Origin: Synechococcus sp. KORDI-49
GTDB lineage: Bacteria; Cyanobacteriota; Cyanobacteriia; PCC-6307; Cyanobiaceae
Length of the DNA: 64,000 nt
Direction of reading: 5' to 3'
Assembly: GCF_000737575.1 (NCBI RefSeq)
Contig: NZ_CP006270.1
Location: 1,181,163-1,245,162 of the forward strand
Part shown: piece by piece, positions 1 to 6,632 of the stretch
How the letters are laid out: each line of letters starts with the position of its first letter
How positions within the stretch are numbered: the stretch's first letter is position 1
Position numbers and translations under genes: made by a program
The notes under the pieces: generated by a model
The model's input: only the letters and a program-made list of their open reading frames with translations
Told to the model about the DNA's origin: nothing
Databases searched by the model: none

Positions 1-2241
1 TTCATATTCAGGATATTTCATAACCTGAACCGCTCCGGCAGCGTTAGGGATAAGAACCTCTTTCTTACCCATATCATAGATTTCCTTTACTCTATCCTGG
101 AACCAACCAATAACACTATCAACAGACATAGATGATTGAGTTGTTTGTTCCCAGAGTTTCCAGAGTGATTTGATTTCATCCCGATTCATTTGAAGTGATT
201 CATCTATCTCATCGTGGATTTTGTAGAACTCACTCATTTGTTTTCGAAGTCCTGCCGAGTATTGAAAAACCATAATCATCTTCTTCGCGACATTCCGTCC
301 ATAACCAAGTGTCGTCCATTCGTCCAACAGGGTGGTTCTAATCGGTGGAACAGGGTAAGACCTATTCACCTCTAACAATCGGTTCCAGACGCGAAGGTAG
401 AGGTCTTGTGGCGTGTTTGACGGAGTGATATTCACCGCCTCTGCGTCAGCGGCGTCTAACTTCCAACCAGCGTGAATACCGGCAGCGGAACAGGACATAT
501 CGACACCACATCGAATGGTGGTAGTGGTTCGTTCTCTCGTGATAAAGATTCGATAGAACTCTTCGCAGGCGGCAGCGAACTGGAAAGGTTTATCAATACC
601 TTCCAAATAGGACAGCGCCTGTTGTTCATTATCTTTCTCAAACATAGTCGCAATCATTTTGATGTCTTCTATGTTCTGAATAACCCACTCAACTCTCTCA
701 CCAAACGAAACCTTATCCTTACCGGCATTATTCGCAATCTCTACACATAACCAGAACTTTGTATGTTCATCTATTGGTTGTGGTTCAGCGAACATAATCG
801 CCGCCTTTTGATAATCGGTTCCCTGTGGTTCTGGTGATGTTTTACAAAGACAATACGCTCTGCCTCTGAAATCCCACATATGAGGATAGTAAAACCTATC
901 AAGTTTTTGTAAGTCGTTGAGAATGTTATAAACCTGACGAGACCTCCTTCCTTTCTCAACCTTCATCAGTTGTCGAGCGTGTTCATTAGACCAGTTCTTT
1001 TTCGCTTGTCTAAACTCCTCTTCTTTCGCTCGCAGTTCCTTTCCTTCCTGTTCGTAATCACCTCTTCTAACCACACCTATCGCTTGCGCTAAATCGATTG
1101 GTTTCTGATAGATGTGAGGAACGAACTTACCTAACTTGAGGTTGCGGTTGTAAAGGTAAGAAAGGAGTTGAGTAATAAAGGGATTGACTTTGTAAGGAAC
1201 ACTCTGTAATCGGTTGATGTATTCCAGATACAAGGGACTTGTTCTCAACTCACCTTTATGTTCCTGTGGTTTAAGAAGGTCTGCGGAAAGTATCCAACTA
1301 CCAAAGTGTTCGTTTGTTGCCTCAACCGGAACACACAACATAGGTAAATCATCGAAACACCATTTCTTTTGTTGTGCGATGTAATGGTCTTTCCATCTCT
1401 CTGCGGCGTCTGTAAGAACTACATAAACCGCTTTTTGATTACCTTCGATTTGTTTCGTATGTTCCTCAAACAAATCACTTCCATACTTTAGACAACCAGA
1501 CAACAACCACGAACCTATGTGTTTTCTATCAGCGCCAAATGGTTTCCATTCCATCGCTTCCGCTTCTGTAATCCTTCCTTCTTTCCGTAGTTCTTCTCCC
1601 TTCCTTTTCAACGCTCTCATCATATTGTATCGCCAATAGAAAGAAGAACTGCGAGGTCTATCATCACCACCAGAACAGAACTTATCGATGTCTGCGAAGT
1701 ATTCAGGAAAACACTTTTCTACATACTTGAAATAGATTTGTTGTTCTACTCTCTTCGCAATCTTATCTATAAGGTTTGACCTATCCACCGCAGGATAGAC
1801 AACCTTCTCTTGTCCTGTTTTCTTATCCACCATCTTTTCTTTCATAGGTGGAGACATAGCGTTATCCAAAATGATTTGAAGTGCGACGAAGACAGCGAGG
1901 TCTAAATCAAAATAGTTTGACCTCTCATCACTTGGTTGGATTTCCTTTTCGCCTGTGTATTTATTTTTCTTGTAGGTTAGGTTTAGTCCTAAACATCTTT
2001 TGATTACTGCGGTTGCGTGAGAAGACCTAATACGAGTAGGTTCATCTATCTCACTCTGTAATCCTTTTACAATCTCGTCAAAATACATATGTTTGAACTT
2101 GCGAGCGTAGGGAGTATTAGAACCATCACTTTTCTTTTCTTGTTCCTCAAGTTCTCTCTTCCACTTTTTATACGCTCTGTCGTTTAGTTCTTGTTCTCTT
2201 TGTATTTGTTTAGCGGCGAGTTCAGTTTCTCTATCATTCAT
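1..2241 (-). CDS. Single-subunit phage/mitochondrial-type RNA polymerase (3' end off window)
   Basis: This reads open for 747 codons from ATG 2241 to the left edge, with no stop, so the C-terminus is missing. It is a DNA-dependent RNA polymerase of the T7/mitochondrial family. Residues 451-463 give YYPHMWDFRGRAY, the family's DxRGR motif (T7 DWRGRVY). The stretch GKDKVSFGERVEWVIQN at 507-523 matches T7 GVDKVPFPERIKFIEEN. Motif A is VDMSCSAAGIH with catalytic Asp581. AVNITPSNTPQDLY follows, like T7 AVNLLPSETVQDIY. Motif B has R649, K653, M657 and Y661 at the same 4-residue spacing as T7 R627, K631, M635 and Y639. The second catalytic Asp (T7 D812, IHDSFG) would be encoded further left. There is no obvious Shine-Dalgarno before the ATG. 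No such enzyme is expected among normal cyanobacterial housekeeping genes, so it most likely transcribes the element itself. Confidence 0.95.
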   Translation of the reverse strand, partial: MNDRETELAAKQIQREQELNDRAYKKWKRELEEQEKKSDGSNTPYARKFKHMYFDEIVKGLQSEIDEPTRIRSSHATAVIKRCLGLNLTYKKNKYTGEKEIQPSDERSNYFDLDLAVFVALQIILDNAMSPPMKEKMVDKKTGQEKVVYPAVDRSNLIDKIAKRVEQQIYFKYVEKCFPEYFADIDKFCSGGDDRPRSSSFYWRYNMMRALKRKGEELRKEGRITEAEAMEWKPFGADRKHIGSWLLSGCLKYGSDLFEEHTKQIEGNQKAVYVVLTDAAERWKDHYIAQQKKWCFDDLPMLCVPVEATNEHFGSWILSADLLKPQEHKGELRTSPLYLEYINRLQSVPYKVNPFITQLLSYLYNRNLKLGKFVPHIYQKPIDLAQAIGVVRRGDYEQEGKELRAKEEEFRQAKKNWSNEHARQLMKVEKGRRSRQVYNILNDLQKLDRFYYPHMWDFRGRAYCLCKTSPEPQGTDYQKAAIMFAEPQPIDEHTKFWLCVEIANNAGKDKVSFGERVEWVIQNIEDIKMIATMFEKDNEQQALSYLEGIDKPFQFAAACEEFYRIFITRERTTTTIRCGVDMSCSAAGIHAGWKLDAADAEAVNITPSNTPQDLYLRVWNRLLEVNRSYPVPPIRTTLLDEWTTLGYGRNVAKKMIMVFQYSAGLRKQMSEFYKIHDEIDESLQMNRDEIKSLWKLWEQTTQSSMSVDSVIGWFQDRVKEIYDMGKKEVLIPNAAGAVQVMKYPEYE

Positions 2242-2349
2242 TTTATTTATAAGGGTAAGGGTAATCCCAGAAGACAACGCAACTGGGAAAGACAGACGCG
2301 AGACATTCGATGTCTCACCATCACGGCATAGCGCCTGTGTTTTATTTAG
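2242..2349 (-). promoter_or_regulatory. RNA polymerase gene leader with two hairpins
   Basis: Between the stop of the upstream gene and the polymerase ATG lie two inverted repeats. One is GAGACAT/ATGTCTC at 2300-2316 with a 3-base loop. The other is TCCCAG/CTGGGA at 2265-2288 with a 12-base loop. Neither is followed by a clear T-run in the minus direction, so they look more like leader structures or RNA-processing sites than classical terminators. Their position suggests control of polymerase expression; this is inference. Confidence 0.4.
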
Positions 2350-2502
2350 TTATAGTTTGGAAAAAGATTTGAGTTCCCGTTCAATCGCAATCCTTATGGA
2401 ATACGGGACTTTACAACCTGACTTATATTCACCATAGAACATTCGCCAGTTTCTATTTGGAAACTTGTCTTCCATCCATTCAATAAATCTATCTTCGTTC
2501 AT
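2350..2502 (-). CDS. Hypothetical 50-residue element protein
   Basis: ATG 2502 opens a 50-residue frame starting MNEDRFIEWMEDKFPNRNW and ending in a basic helix (SIRIAIERELKSFSKL). I recognise no family. The frame extends upstream to an in-frame ATG at 2565, but that part overlaps the small membrane protein gene 2520-2666 in another frame, so the shorter start is preferred. It is the gene immediately upstream of the RNA polymerase in the same direction, about 110 bases away. Confidence 0.55.
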   Translation of the reverse strand: MNEDRFIEWMEDKFPNRNWRMFYGEYKSGCKVPYSIRIAIERELKSFSKL

Positions 2503-2519
2503 AAGACAAACCATTACAA

Positions 2520-2666
2520 CTAAACCATAACAAAGATATATCCAACAAAGAGACAAAGTAGGCAAATCAAAACCTTCATCTGTTCGTTGTTTTCATCAAT
2601 AAGTTGTTGTTGTTTTTGATAGGCGAGATAGATTTCCTCTTTCCTGTTTTTCATAGTGAGTTTCAT
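2520..2666 (-). CDS. Small C-terminal-anchor membrane protein (48 aa)
   Basis: ATG 2666 to TAG gives 48 residues. About 30 hydrophilic, Gln/Glu/Lys-rich residues (MKLTMKNRKEEIYLAYQKQQ and onward) are followed by one hydrophobic segment, VLICLLCLFVGYIFVMV, at the extreme C-terminus. That layout fits a tail-anchored inner membrane protein with its helical part in the cytoplasm. An internal Met at residue 5 is an alternative start. No family was recognised. It overlaps the possible 5' extension of the next gene downstream. Confidence 0.5.
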   Translation of the reverse strand: MKLTMKNRKEEIYLAYQKQQQLIDENNEQMKVLICLLCLFVGYIFVMV

Positions 2667-2686
2667 AATCAATCAATAAGTAAGAT

Positions 2687-2881
2687 TCAAATAAGTTGTT
2701 CGTCTTTGTTCTCCCAAGTTGTCGGTAGGATTCGTTGGCGAATAAGGATGTCCCTAATAAAACCAGAGACACTCATACCCTTTTCCATCGCCATCATTTT
2801 TAGTTGGACTTTATCCTGTTGAGAACAACGAAACATAAAATACTCTTCCATCTTCGTTCCTCTTTGCGCTTTGTTCGCCAT
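2687..2881 (-). CDS. Ribbon-helix-helix DNA-binding protein
   Basis: From ATG 2881 the protein is 64 residues: a basic N-terminus, a beta-strand-like YFMFRCSQQD, then two helices (KVQLKMMAMEKG and VSGFIRDILIRQ) separated by a short turn. This is the Arc/CopG-type ribbon-helix-helix layout, normally a dimeric repressor. An alternative ATG at 2851 has a much better ribosome-binding site (AGAGGA six bases upstream) and would keep the whole RHH core (54 aa). Its target is unknown. Its place between the repeat region and the polymerase gene makes an autoregulator or copy-control repressor plausible. Confidence 0.7.
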   Translation of the reverse strand: MANKAQRGTKMEEYFMFRCSQQDKVQLKMMAMEKGMSVSGFIRDILIRQRILPTTWENKDEQLI

Positions 2882-3030
2882 AACGTCTTGATAAAATAAA
2901 TAAAAAATGTAGGACTTACACCGACACAATCTCTTTGCGTCTGTTGCCTGTTCCTGTTCAAGGAAGTGGTTAGATTATCTCCTCTAAACAGGGTGGTTAG
3001 ATTTATTCCTGTGTAGTGTCCCTTTGCCTC

Positions 3031-3115
3031 TTCTCTCTATTACATAACGCATTTGATTAGAGACACCTAGAAGACGCTGTATTGAATGAAAGGGTTTGCG
3101 TGGTAGTTTCTACCT
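3031..3115 (+). repeat. Dispersed repeat B, copy 1
   Basis: It starts with the box TTCTCTCTATTACATAACGC, then CTAGAAGACGCTGT, then a hairpin GGTAG-TTT-CTACC at 3102-3114. Copy 2 has the same order at an offset of 660-661 bases with a different but still paired stem (TGATA/TATCA), so the stem covaries. Strand is assigned by the direction of the box and is not certain. Just downstream ACCCT/AGGGT and TTCACC/GGTGAA pairs (3114-3164) could extend the structure. Confidence 0.6.
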
Positions 3116-3217
3116 TCACCCTATGTTCCATTCGACACAGGGTCATACAGAAGGGTCTGGTGAAGTATTAGATAGTTTCGACATATTCAATAGGGATTCA
3201 TTTCGTCCTAATGATGA

Positions 3218-3632
3218 CTGGTTTCCTTCCTCTACATGTCGGTTCACGAAACCCATTCCAGCGCAGTTGATTTCAAGGAAGACAGAAACATAAACCATCC
3301 TCTCTTTCCTTCCTCTACTAGTCGGACCGTGAGAGTCGTTCCAGCGCAGTCGATTTGAAGGAAGAAAGAATCAAACGACAACCTACCTATTTGTCTTATA
3401 CATAACTGGTTTGGAAATCCATTCCAGCGCAAGGGATTTCAAGGACGATAAAAGCAATCAACAACAGACCTATTTGTCTTATACATAACTTACCGTGAAA
3501 CTCCTTCCGGCGCAGTCGGTTTCAGGGAAGGAAATAACAGAAGACACTTCATCTATTTCTCTTATAGATAACACACCGCGAAACTCCTTCCAACACAAAG
3601 GATTACAGAGACACTAACAACAAATACCTCTA
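3218..3632 (+). repeat. Tandem array of five 83-bp units (repeat A)
   Basis: The anchor GAAAC/TCC-TTCC begins at 3248, 3331, 3414, 3497 and 3580, exactly 83 bases apart each time although the sequences have diverged. Each unit has a pyrimidine-rich box (CTCTACATGTCGG in unit 1, CTTATACATAACT in units 3 and 4), then GAAAYYC-xTTCC-agcgca-GATTTC-aaGGAA. GAAATCC can pair with GGATTTC, and TTCC with GGAA. The two pairings are interleaved, which would make a pseudoknot-like fold in RNA. Unit 5 is the most degenerate. Conserved length despite divergence implies selection on spacing. Confidence 0.8.
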
Positions 3633-3690
3633 ATCAATAACAGAAACTTATGAATAAGGGTAGTTGCGAGAAAGTTTGATTCTGGCGTTC

Positions 3691-3822
3691 TTCTCTCCCT
3701 AATAGTCGCACATCTCACCAGAGGCGTCTAGAAGGCGCTGTATCGAAAAGTTATAGGTTGCGTGATAGATTTATCATACGATGAGTTTTAGACACCTTAC
3801 AGACCATCCTCGAAGGACTGAA
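3691..3822 (+). repeat. Dispersed repeat B, copy 2
   Basis: The copy holds the box TTCTCTCCCTAATAGTCGCA, then TCTAGAAGGCGCTGTA, the hairpin TGATA-GATT-TATCA (3763-3776), then GACACCTTACAGAC (3791-3804) and TCCT-CGA-AGGA. The last three elements recur in copy 3 at a constant 649-base offset without indels. It begins about 60 bases after the tandem array. Confidence 0.65.
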
Positions 3823-4156
3823 TGTTTTGTGTATCAACGAAGTTAGTAATGATTTGAGGTCTGACTACATAAGTTTATATTATTATTCAACAACATTACC
3901 TATTTAGATTGACTCTTCTAGTTATTGAGAACTAATCATCACCATATTTAGTGTCTGTTGAGAATAGATTTTATCATTACATTTCACAGACGCAACTAAC
4001 TTTTGATTTTGTTATTCATCCTATTCAGGTGACTGACCTCTAAACCTATTACTACCACTTACTTTATCTTGTTTTATCTGTCTAACCTACCTTTGCGTCT
4101 GTTAGAAAAGATAAAGAGACAGGATAAAGTCAGTTATAGACAGGTTAGTGAAGATA

Positions 4157-4194
4157 GAAACCATCTCCTCCGCTTCGCTCCGGAGATGTGTTTC
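4157..4194. other. Strong isolated hairpin
   Basis: GAAAC-CATCTCC at the left pairs with GGAGATG-T-GTTTC at the right (12 base pairs with one bulged T) around a 13-base loop. There is no adjacent T-run, so it is not a typical intrinsic terminator. It sits between repeat B copies 2 and 3 and could be an RNA processing or regulatory element. Confidence 0.55.
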
Positions 4195-4339
4195 CGACAA
4201 GTTAGAGAAGTTAGTAATGGTTTGTCTTTTGGGTTTATCCCTACCCACCTCCTTTAGATGGTTCCTCCCTTCCCAGTCCTTATTATATGTGTCTGTAAGA
4301 GATTTGAATCCTCATCATTCGTCAGTTTGTGAAATCTGT

Positions 4340-4471
4340 AGGTGAATCATCGAACCATAAACGCTCTCTAACGCCTCTAAAAGACGCCACAACGAATGGA
4401 AAGGTGTTCTGTGATAGATAGTTCATCCACGCTATTTCAGACACCTTACAGACGATTCTCGAAGGAGTGAG
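4340..4471 (+). repeat. Dispersed repeat B, copy 3
   Basis: It shares with copy 2 CTCTAAAAGACGCC (copy 2 CTAGAAGGCGCTG), the GTGATAGAT hairpin region, GACACCTTACAGAC (4440-4453) and CTCGAAGGA. The offset is 649 bases throughout. The hairpin here is imperfect (GTGAT with ATCCAC). The upstream box is weaker than in copies 1 and 2. Confidence 0.6.
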
Positions 4472-4555
4472 GAATCGATTTCATTACGACATTCTTTGAG
4501 GTGGATAATATAATAGATATAGTGTGATGTTTAGTTAGACACCAGATGTAGTGTT

Positions 4556-4587
4556 ATTGAGAATAAATCAACCAACTCATTCTCAAT
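4556..4587 (-). terminator. Stem-loop after the lipoprotein gene
   Basis: A perfect 9-base inverted repeat ATTGAGAAT/ATTCTCAAT with a 14-base loop lies 7 bases beyond the stop of the minus-strand lipoprotein gene. It lacks a T-run, so it could be a terminator of a non-classical kind or a 3'-end stabiliser. Confidence 0.45.
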
Positions 4588-4594
4588 AAGACAA

Positions 4595-4939
4595 TCAGTA
4601 TTTGAAGTAGGTGTAATCAAAACCATCCTCCTTCATCTCCATACATACATACTGGTTCGTCTCCTTTTCGTTGATACATTTCCTATTTATCTTTGTTGTG
4701 TATTCAATAGAACAATCAACCATCCCACTTACAATCATAGATTTCGCTATATCATCTTTGTAATCGCATACCGGACTAACTGGTTTTTTTACTTTTGTAG
4801 AACCACCTTCCTCTATCCATTTATCTTTCGCAACCTCTGCCTCATACTTTGAACCATATTTACTGGAACAAGAAACAAGTAATAGCGAAAGAACTACAAA
4901 GGATAAACTCTTTACCATCGTTCCATAAGTAGAAGTCAT
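4595..4939 (-). CDS. Small predicted lipoprotein
   Basis: The signal sequence MVKSLSFVVLSLLLVSCSSK ends in a lipobox (LVSC), so the mature protein should be lipid-anchored. The following KYEAEVAKDKW helix and a Cys-containing C-terminal half (about 90 residues) match no family I can name. ATG 4939 overlaps the TGA of the ssDNA-binding protein gene by four bases, suggesting translational coupling. The in-frame ATG 4918 directly before the signal peptide is an equally good start. A membrane-surface role in the host cell is likely; nothing more specific is supported. Confidence 0.65.
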   Translation of the reverse strand: MTSTYGTMVKSLSFVVLSLLLVSCSSKYGSKYEAEVAKDKWIEEGGSTKVKKPVSPVCDYKDDIAKSMIVSGMVDCSIEYTTKINRKCINEKETNQYVCMEMKEDGFDYTYFKY

Positions 4940-5418
4940 CCTATCTTATACCCATCAATCTTACCGAACAACTCCAACATAGAAGGTTCAGATAAGGATA
5001 CAACCTGAACACCAATCGACTTGAATGAAGTTCCATAAGTTATTCCATCTTTGAGAATGTAAGGTTTCTGATAAAACGCAACTCTTACCCTACAACCTGG
5101 AACAAGTGGAAGTGAAGTATCTTTTATCTCAACACAATCTGTATCCACTACTTTTGGTTTGACTTCTTCATTCCAGGAGAACTTTATTTTATATTTGTTC
5201 TCACTAACCTTTTCCCAAGGTTCAGGATTTAGTGAAGAACGCTTCGGATTTTTCAGTTTAGATTTACACCATTCCAACGACTCTCTTCTATCCTCTTTGA
5301 GTTGTGGAATCAAATCCTCATCCATCGTTCCCGCCAAAGAATAACCAAACTTGGATGGTATGAGTATCGCTTGATAACCTTCTAATACAACAGACGCAAT
5401 AAAAGTTTTACGAGTCAT
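4936..5418 (-). CDS. Probable gp2.5-like ssDNA-binding protein
   Basis: The 160-residue protein has an N-terminal strand (TRKTFIASVVLEGYQAILIP) and KFGYSLAGTMDED. Its C-terminal block KPKVVDTDCVEIKD-PLVPGCRVRVAFYQKPYI-YGTSFKSIGVQVVSL has the order seen in T7 gp2.5 and related phage OB-fold ssDNA-binding proteins: a target-residue stretch, a G-(C/S)-x-VRV strand, a PY turn, then G-x-S-x-x-x-x-x-VQVV. The acidic C-terminal tail of T7 gp2.5 is not seen. The match is by pattern, not by alignment, so the call is probable. ATG 5418 is preferred over TTG 5424. With the RNA polymerase it makes a second T7-like function in the element. Confidence 0.6.
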   Translation of the reverse strand: MTRKTFIASVVLEGYQAILIPSKFGYSLAGTMDEDLIPQLKEDRRESLEWCKSKLKNPKRSSLNPEPWEKVSENKYKIKFSWNEEVKPKVVDTDCVEIKDTSLPLVPGCRVRVAFYQKPYILKDGITYGTSFKSIGVQVVSLSEPSMLELFGKIDGYKIG

Positions 5419-5448
5419 AATCAATCAAATCATTTACAAGTAGACAAT

Positions 5449-5472
5449 AAAAAAGGTAGTCATTCAACTACC
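5449..5472 (-). terminator. Intrinsic terminator after the coiled-coil gene
   Basis: On the minus strand GGTAGT-TGAATG-ACTACC is followed by six T residues. It lies 29 bases after the stop of the 5501-6157 gene and before the ssDNA-binding protein gene, so it should separate the two transcripts. A shorter T-run on the other side could make it work for plus-strand transcripts as well. Confidence 0.75.
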
Positions 5473-5500
5473 CTTTTATGTTTAGTTTTGATTGATTGGA

Positions 5501-6157
5501 TTAGACGGCAACCATCTTTTCCAACTCGGCAATCTTCTTTTTCAACTCCTCATTCTCTTTCGTGAGTGTTGAAATCTTTTCGAGAAGTGATTTGTTCTCA
5601 CTCCTGAATCCAGAGTTAGAAGCGATGAGTTCCTTATTCACTCCTCCTAAATCTTTGGTGACGCTCTCCCAGTTGTCCTTATCTACTCCATTCAAAAGAG
5701 TATAAGTTTTCTCTTTGAGAGTATCGACATACTTTTCCGTCACCTTCTCTCCTGCCTTCAACTTCTTTACTACCTTCTTCTTGTCTTCTGGTTCCAGTTG
5801 TTTCATCTTCGCCATCGCTCTGGTTCCGATGAACACCAAATCACCATCCGTCACATCAGCGTCCTTCAACCATCCTTCCCACGCCGCACAAAGGTCTCGC
5901 GCCTGTTTCTCGGGAATAGGAAGAGCGCCTGATTTTAGAAACGCCATCCACTCTTTATTCACAAGATTCTGTTTCAACTCATAAAGAGAGGCAGCGGTTG
6001 AACGAAGGAGTTCTCCGGCAATCTTCGCATTATTACGAACCTGATACACACAATCCTTCATCATCGAAACCTGAAATGGTTTCAATCCTTCAATCGCTGA
6101 ACTTGGAAGGATGATGTTGTCCGAAGAGATTCCGAGTTCCTGCGTGGATAAAGTCAT
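5501..6157 (-). CDS. Element protein with DUF3102-like region and C-terminal coiled coil
   Basis: The protein is 218 residues. Residues 40-95 (AKIAGELLRSTAASLYELKQ, then W-x-x-FL and EKQARDLCAAWEGWL) resemble the helical DUF3102/plasmid-partition-associated type of DNA-binding region. A Lys-rich middle follows. The last 40 residues (ENKSLLEKISTLTKENEELK and on) are a clear coiled coil with heptad leucines. AAGGA lies eight bases before ATG 6157. A role as a dimeric regulator or partition-like factor is inference. An intrinsic terminator follows. Confidence 0.55.
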   Translation of the reverse strand: MTLSTQELGISSDNIILPSSAIEGLKPFQVSMMKDCVYQVRNNAKIAGELLRSTAASLYELKQNLVNKEWMAFLKSGALPIPEKQARDLCAAWEGWLKDADVTDGDLVFIGTRAMAKMKQLEPEDKKKVVKKLKAGEKVTEKYVDTLKEKTYTLLNGVDKDNWESVTKDLGGVNKELIASNSGFRSENKSLLEKISTLTKENEELKKKIAELEKMVAV

Positions 6158-6234
6158 TAGGAGGTTCCTTGTCTCTGTAGTGTTTATACCAAATGTTGGA
6201 CGAGTCGTCCAATACTAATACATTTGTATTACTA

Positions 6235-6396
6235 CTAGCGCAACCCTGTGTAATCATCCATTTCAGAACGAACAGGTAAATCCATCATCTCCCTTATCTT
6301 CGTTGCCTGATTGATTATCTTCTTCGCTTCCTTCCGACTTTGCGCCTGTTCCGCTCTGTCCATCAACAGGACATATTCATTCGTTAGTGTTCTCAT
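6235..6396 (-). CDS. Hypothetical 53-residue helical protein
   Basis: ATG 6396 gives MRTLTNEYVLLMDRAEQAQS and onward, a Lys/Glu/Gln-rich, mostly helical small protein ending DDYTGLR. The frame continues upstream to ATG 6477 (80 aa), but that part lies over the HTH gene 6377-6529, whose frame looks more protein-like. I therefore take the shorter start, which overlaps the HTH gene by 20 bases. No family was recognised. Confidence 0.5.
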   Translation of the reverse strand: MRTLTNEYVLLMDRAEQAQSRKEAKKIINQATKIREMMDLPVRSEMDDYTGLR

Positions 6397-6529
6397 AGTG
6401 TTTGATTTGTTCTCGTAATCGTGTTGTTGTTGTCTTATAAAACGCCGCAACAATAGACCAAGTAATACCCTGTTCATTCATTTGTTTCGCCGTTTCAAGT
6501 TCTACATGTGATAGTTGTTTGGTTTTCAT
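6377..6529 (-). CDS. Small helix-turn-helix protein (50 aa)
   Basis: ATG 6529 gives 50 residues. LETAKQMNEQGITWSIVAAF-YKTTTTRLREQIKHYE has the spacing of a resolvase/Hin-type helix-turn-helix: helix, QG-x-(T/S)-W turn, recognition helix, then a terminal helix. It is the right size for a stand-alone DNA-binding regulator. It is divergent from the small plus-strand frame at 6633, with about 100 bases between, the arrangement of a regulatory switch. No clear ribosome-binding site is visible. DNA binding is inferred from the pattern only. Confidence 0.55.
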   Translation of the reverse strand: MKTKQLSHVELETAKQMNEQGITWSIVAAFYKTTTTRLREQIKHYENTNE

Positions 6530-6632
6530 AGGTGTCGGTTGATACTGGTTTCTTTTTTCTTATGATTAAACTATCGACAAAGTTATTCACCTACTTACAC
6601 TTCGCTCGCCTGTTCTTTCCTGATGTTCCACT

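Larger units (their letters stand above)
2930..4555. other. Gene-poor repeat region of the element
   Basis: This 1.6-kb stretch has only short, unconvincing frames on both strands. It instead contains five tandem units with an 83-bp period (3218-3632), three copies of a second repeat (from about 3031, 3691 and 4340), a strong isolated hairpin (4157-4194) and other short duplications such as AGTTAGTAATG at 3841 and 4209. The organisation fits non-coding RNAs, a promoter array, an origin or a packaging region better than a coding region. Confidence 0.7.

Noticed and set aside
3244-3432. Minus-strand frame across the tandem array
   Set aside because: Its sequence simply reads through the 83-bp units, and 83 is not a multiple of three, so the repeats are not conserved as protein.
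3218-3632. CRISPR array
   Set aside because: The conserved blocks are imperfect and the intervening parts are also similar between units; there are no identical direct repeats with unique spacers and no cas genes.
3218-3632. tRNA gene cluster
   Set aside because: The unit length is near tRNA size, but no T-arm GTTCRANNC, anticodon stem or acceptor stem pattern could be placed.
4069-4257. Plus-strand frame of 62 codons in the repeat region
   Set aside because: It spans the strong hairpin, lacks a ribosome-binding site and has no protein-like pattern; more likely chance in AT-rich DNA.
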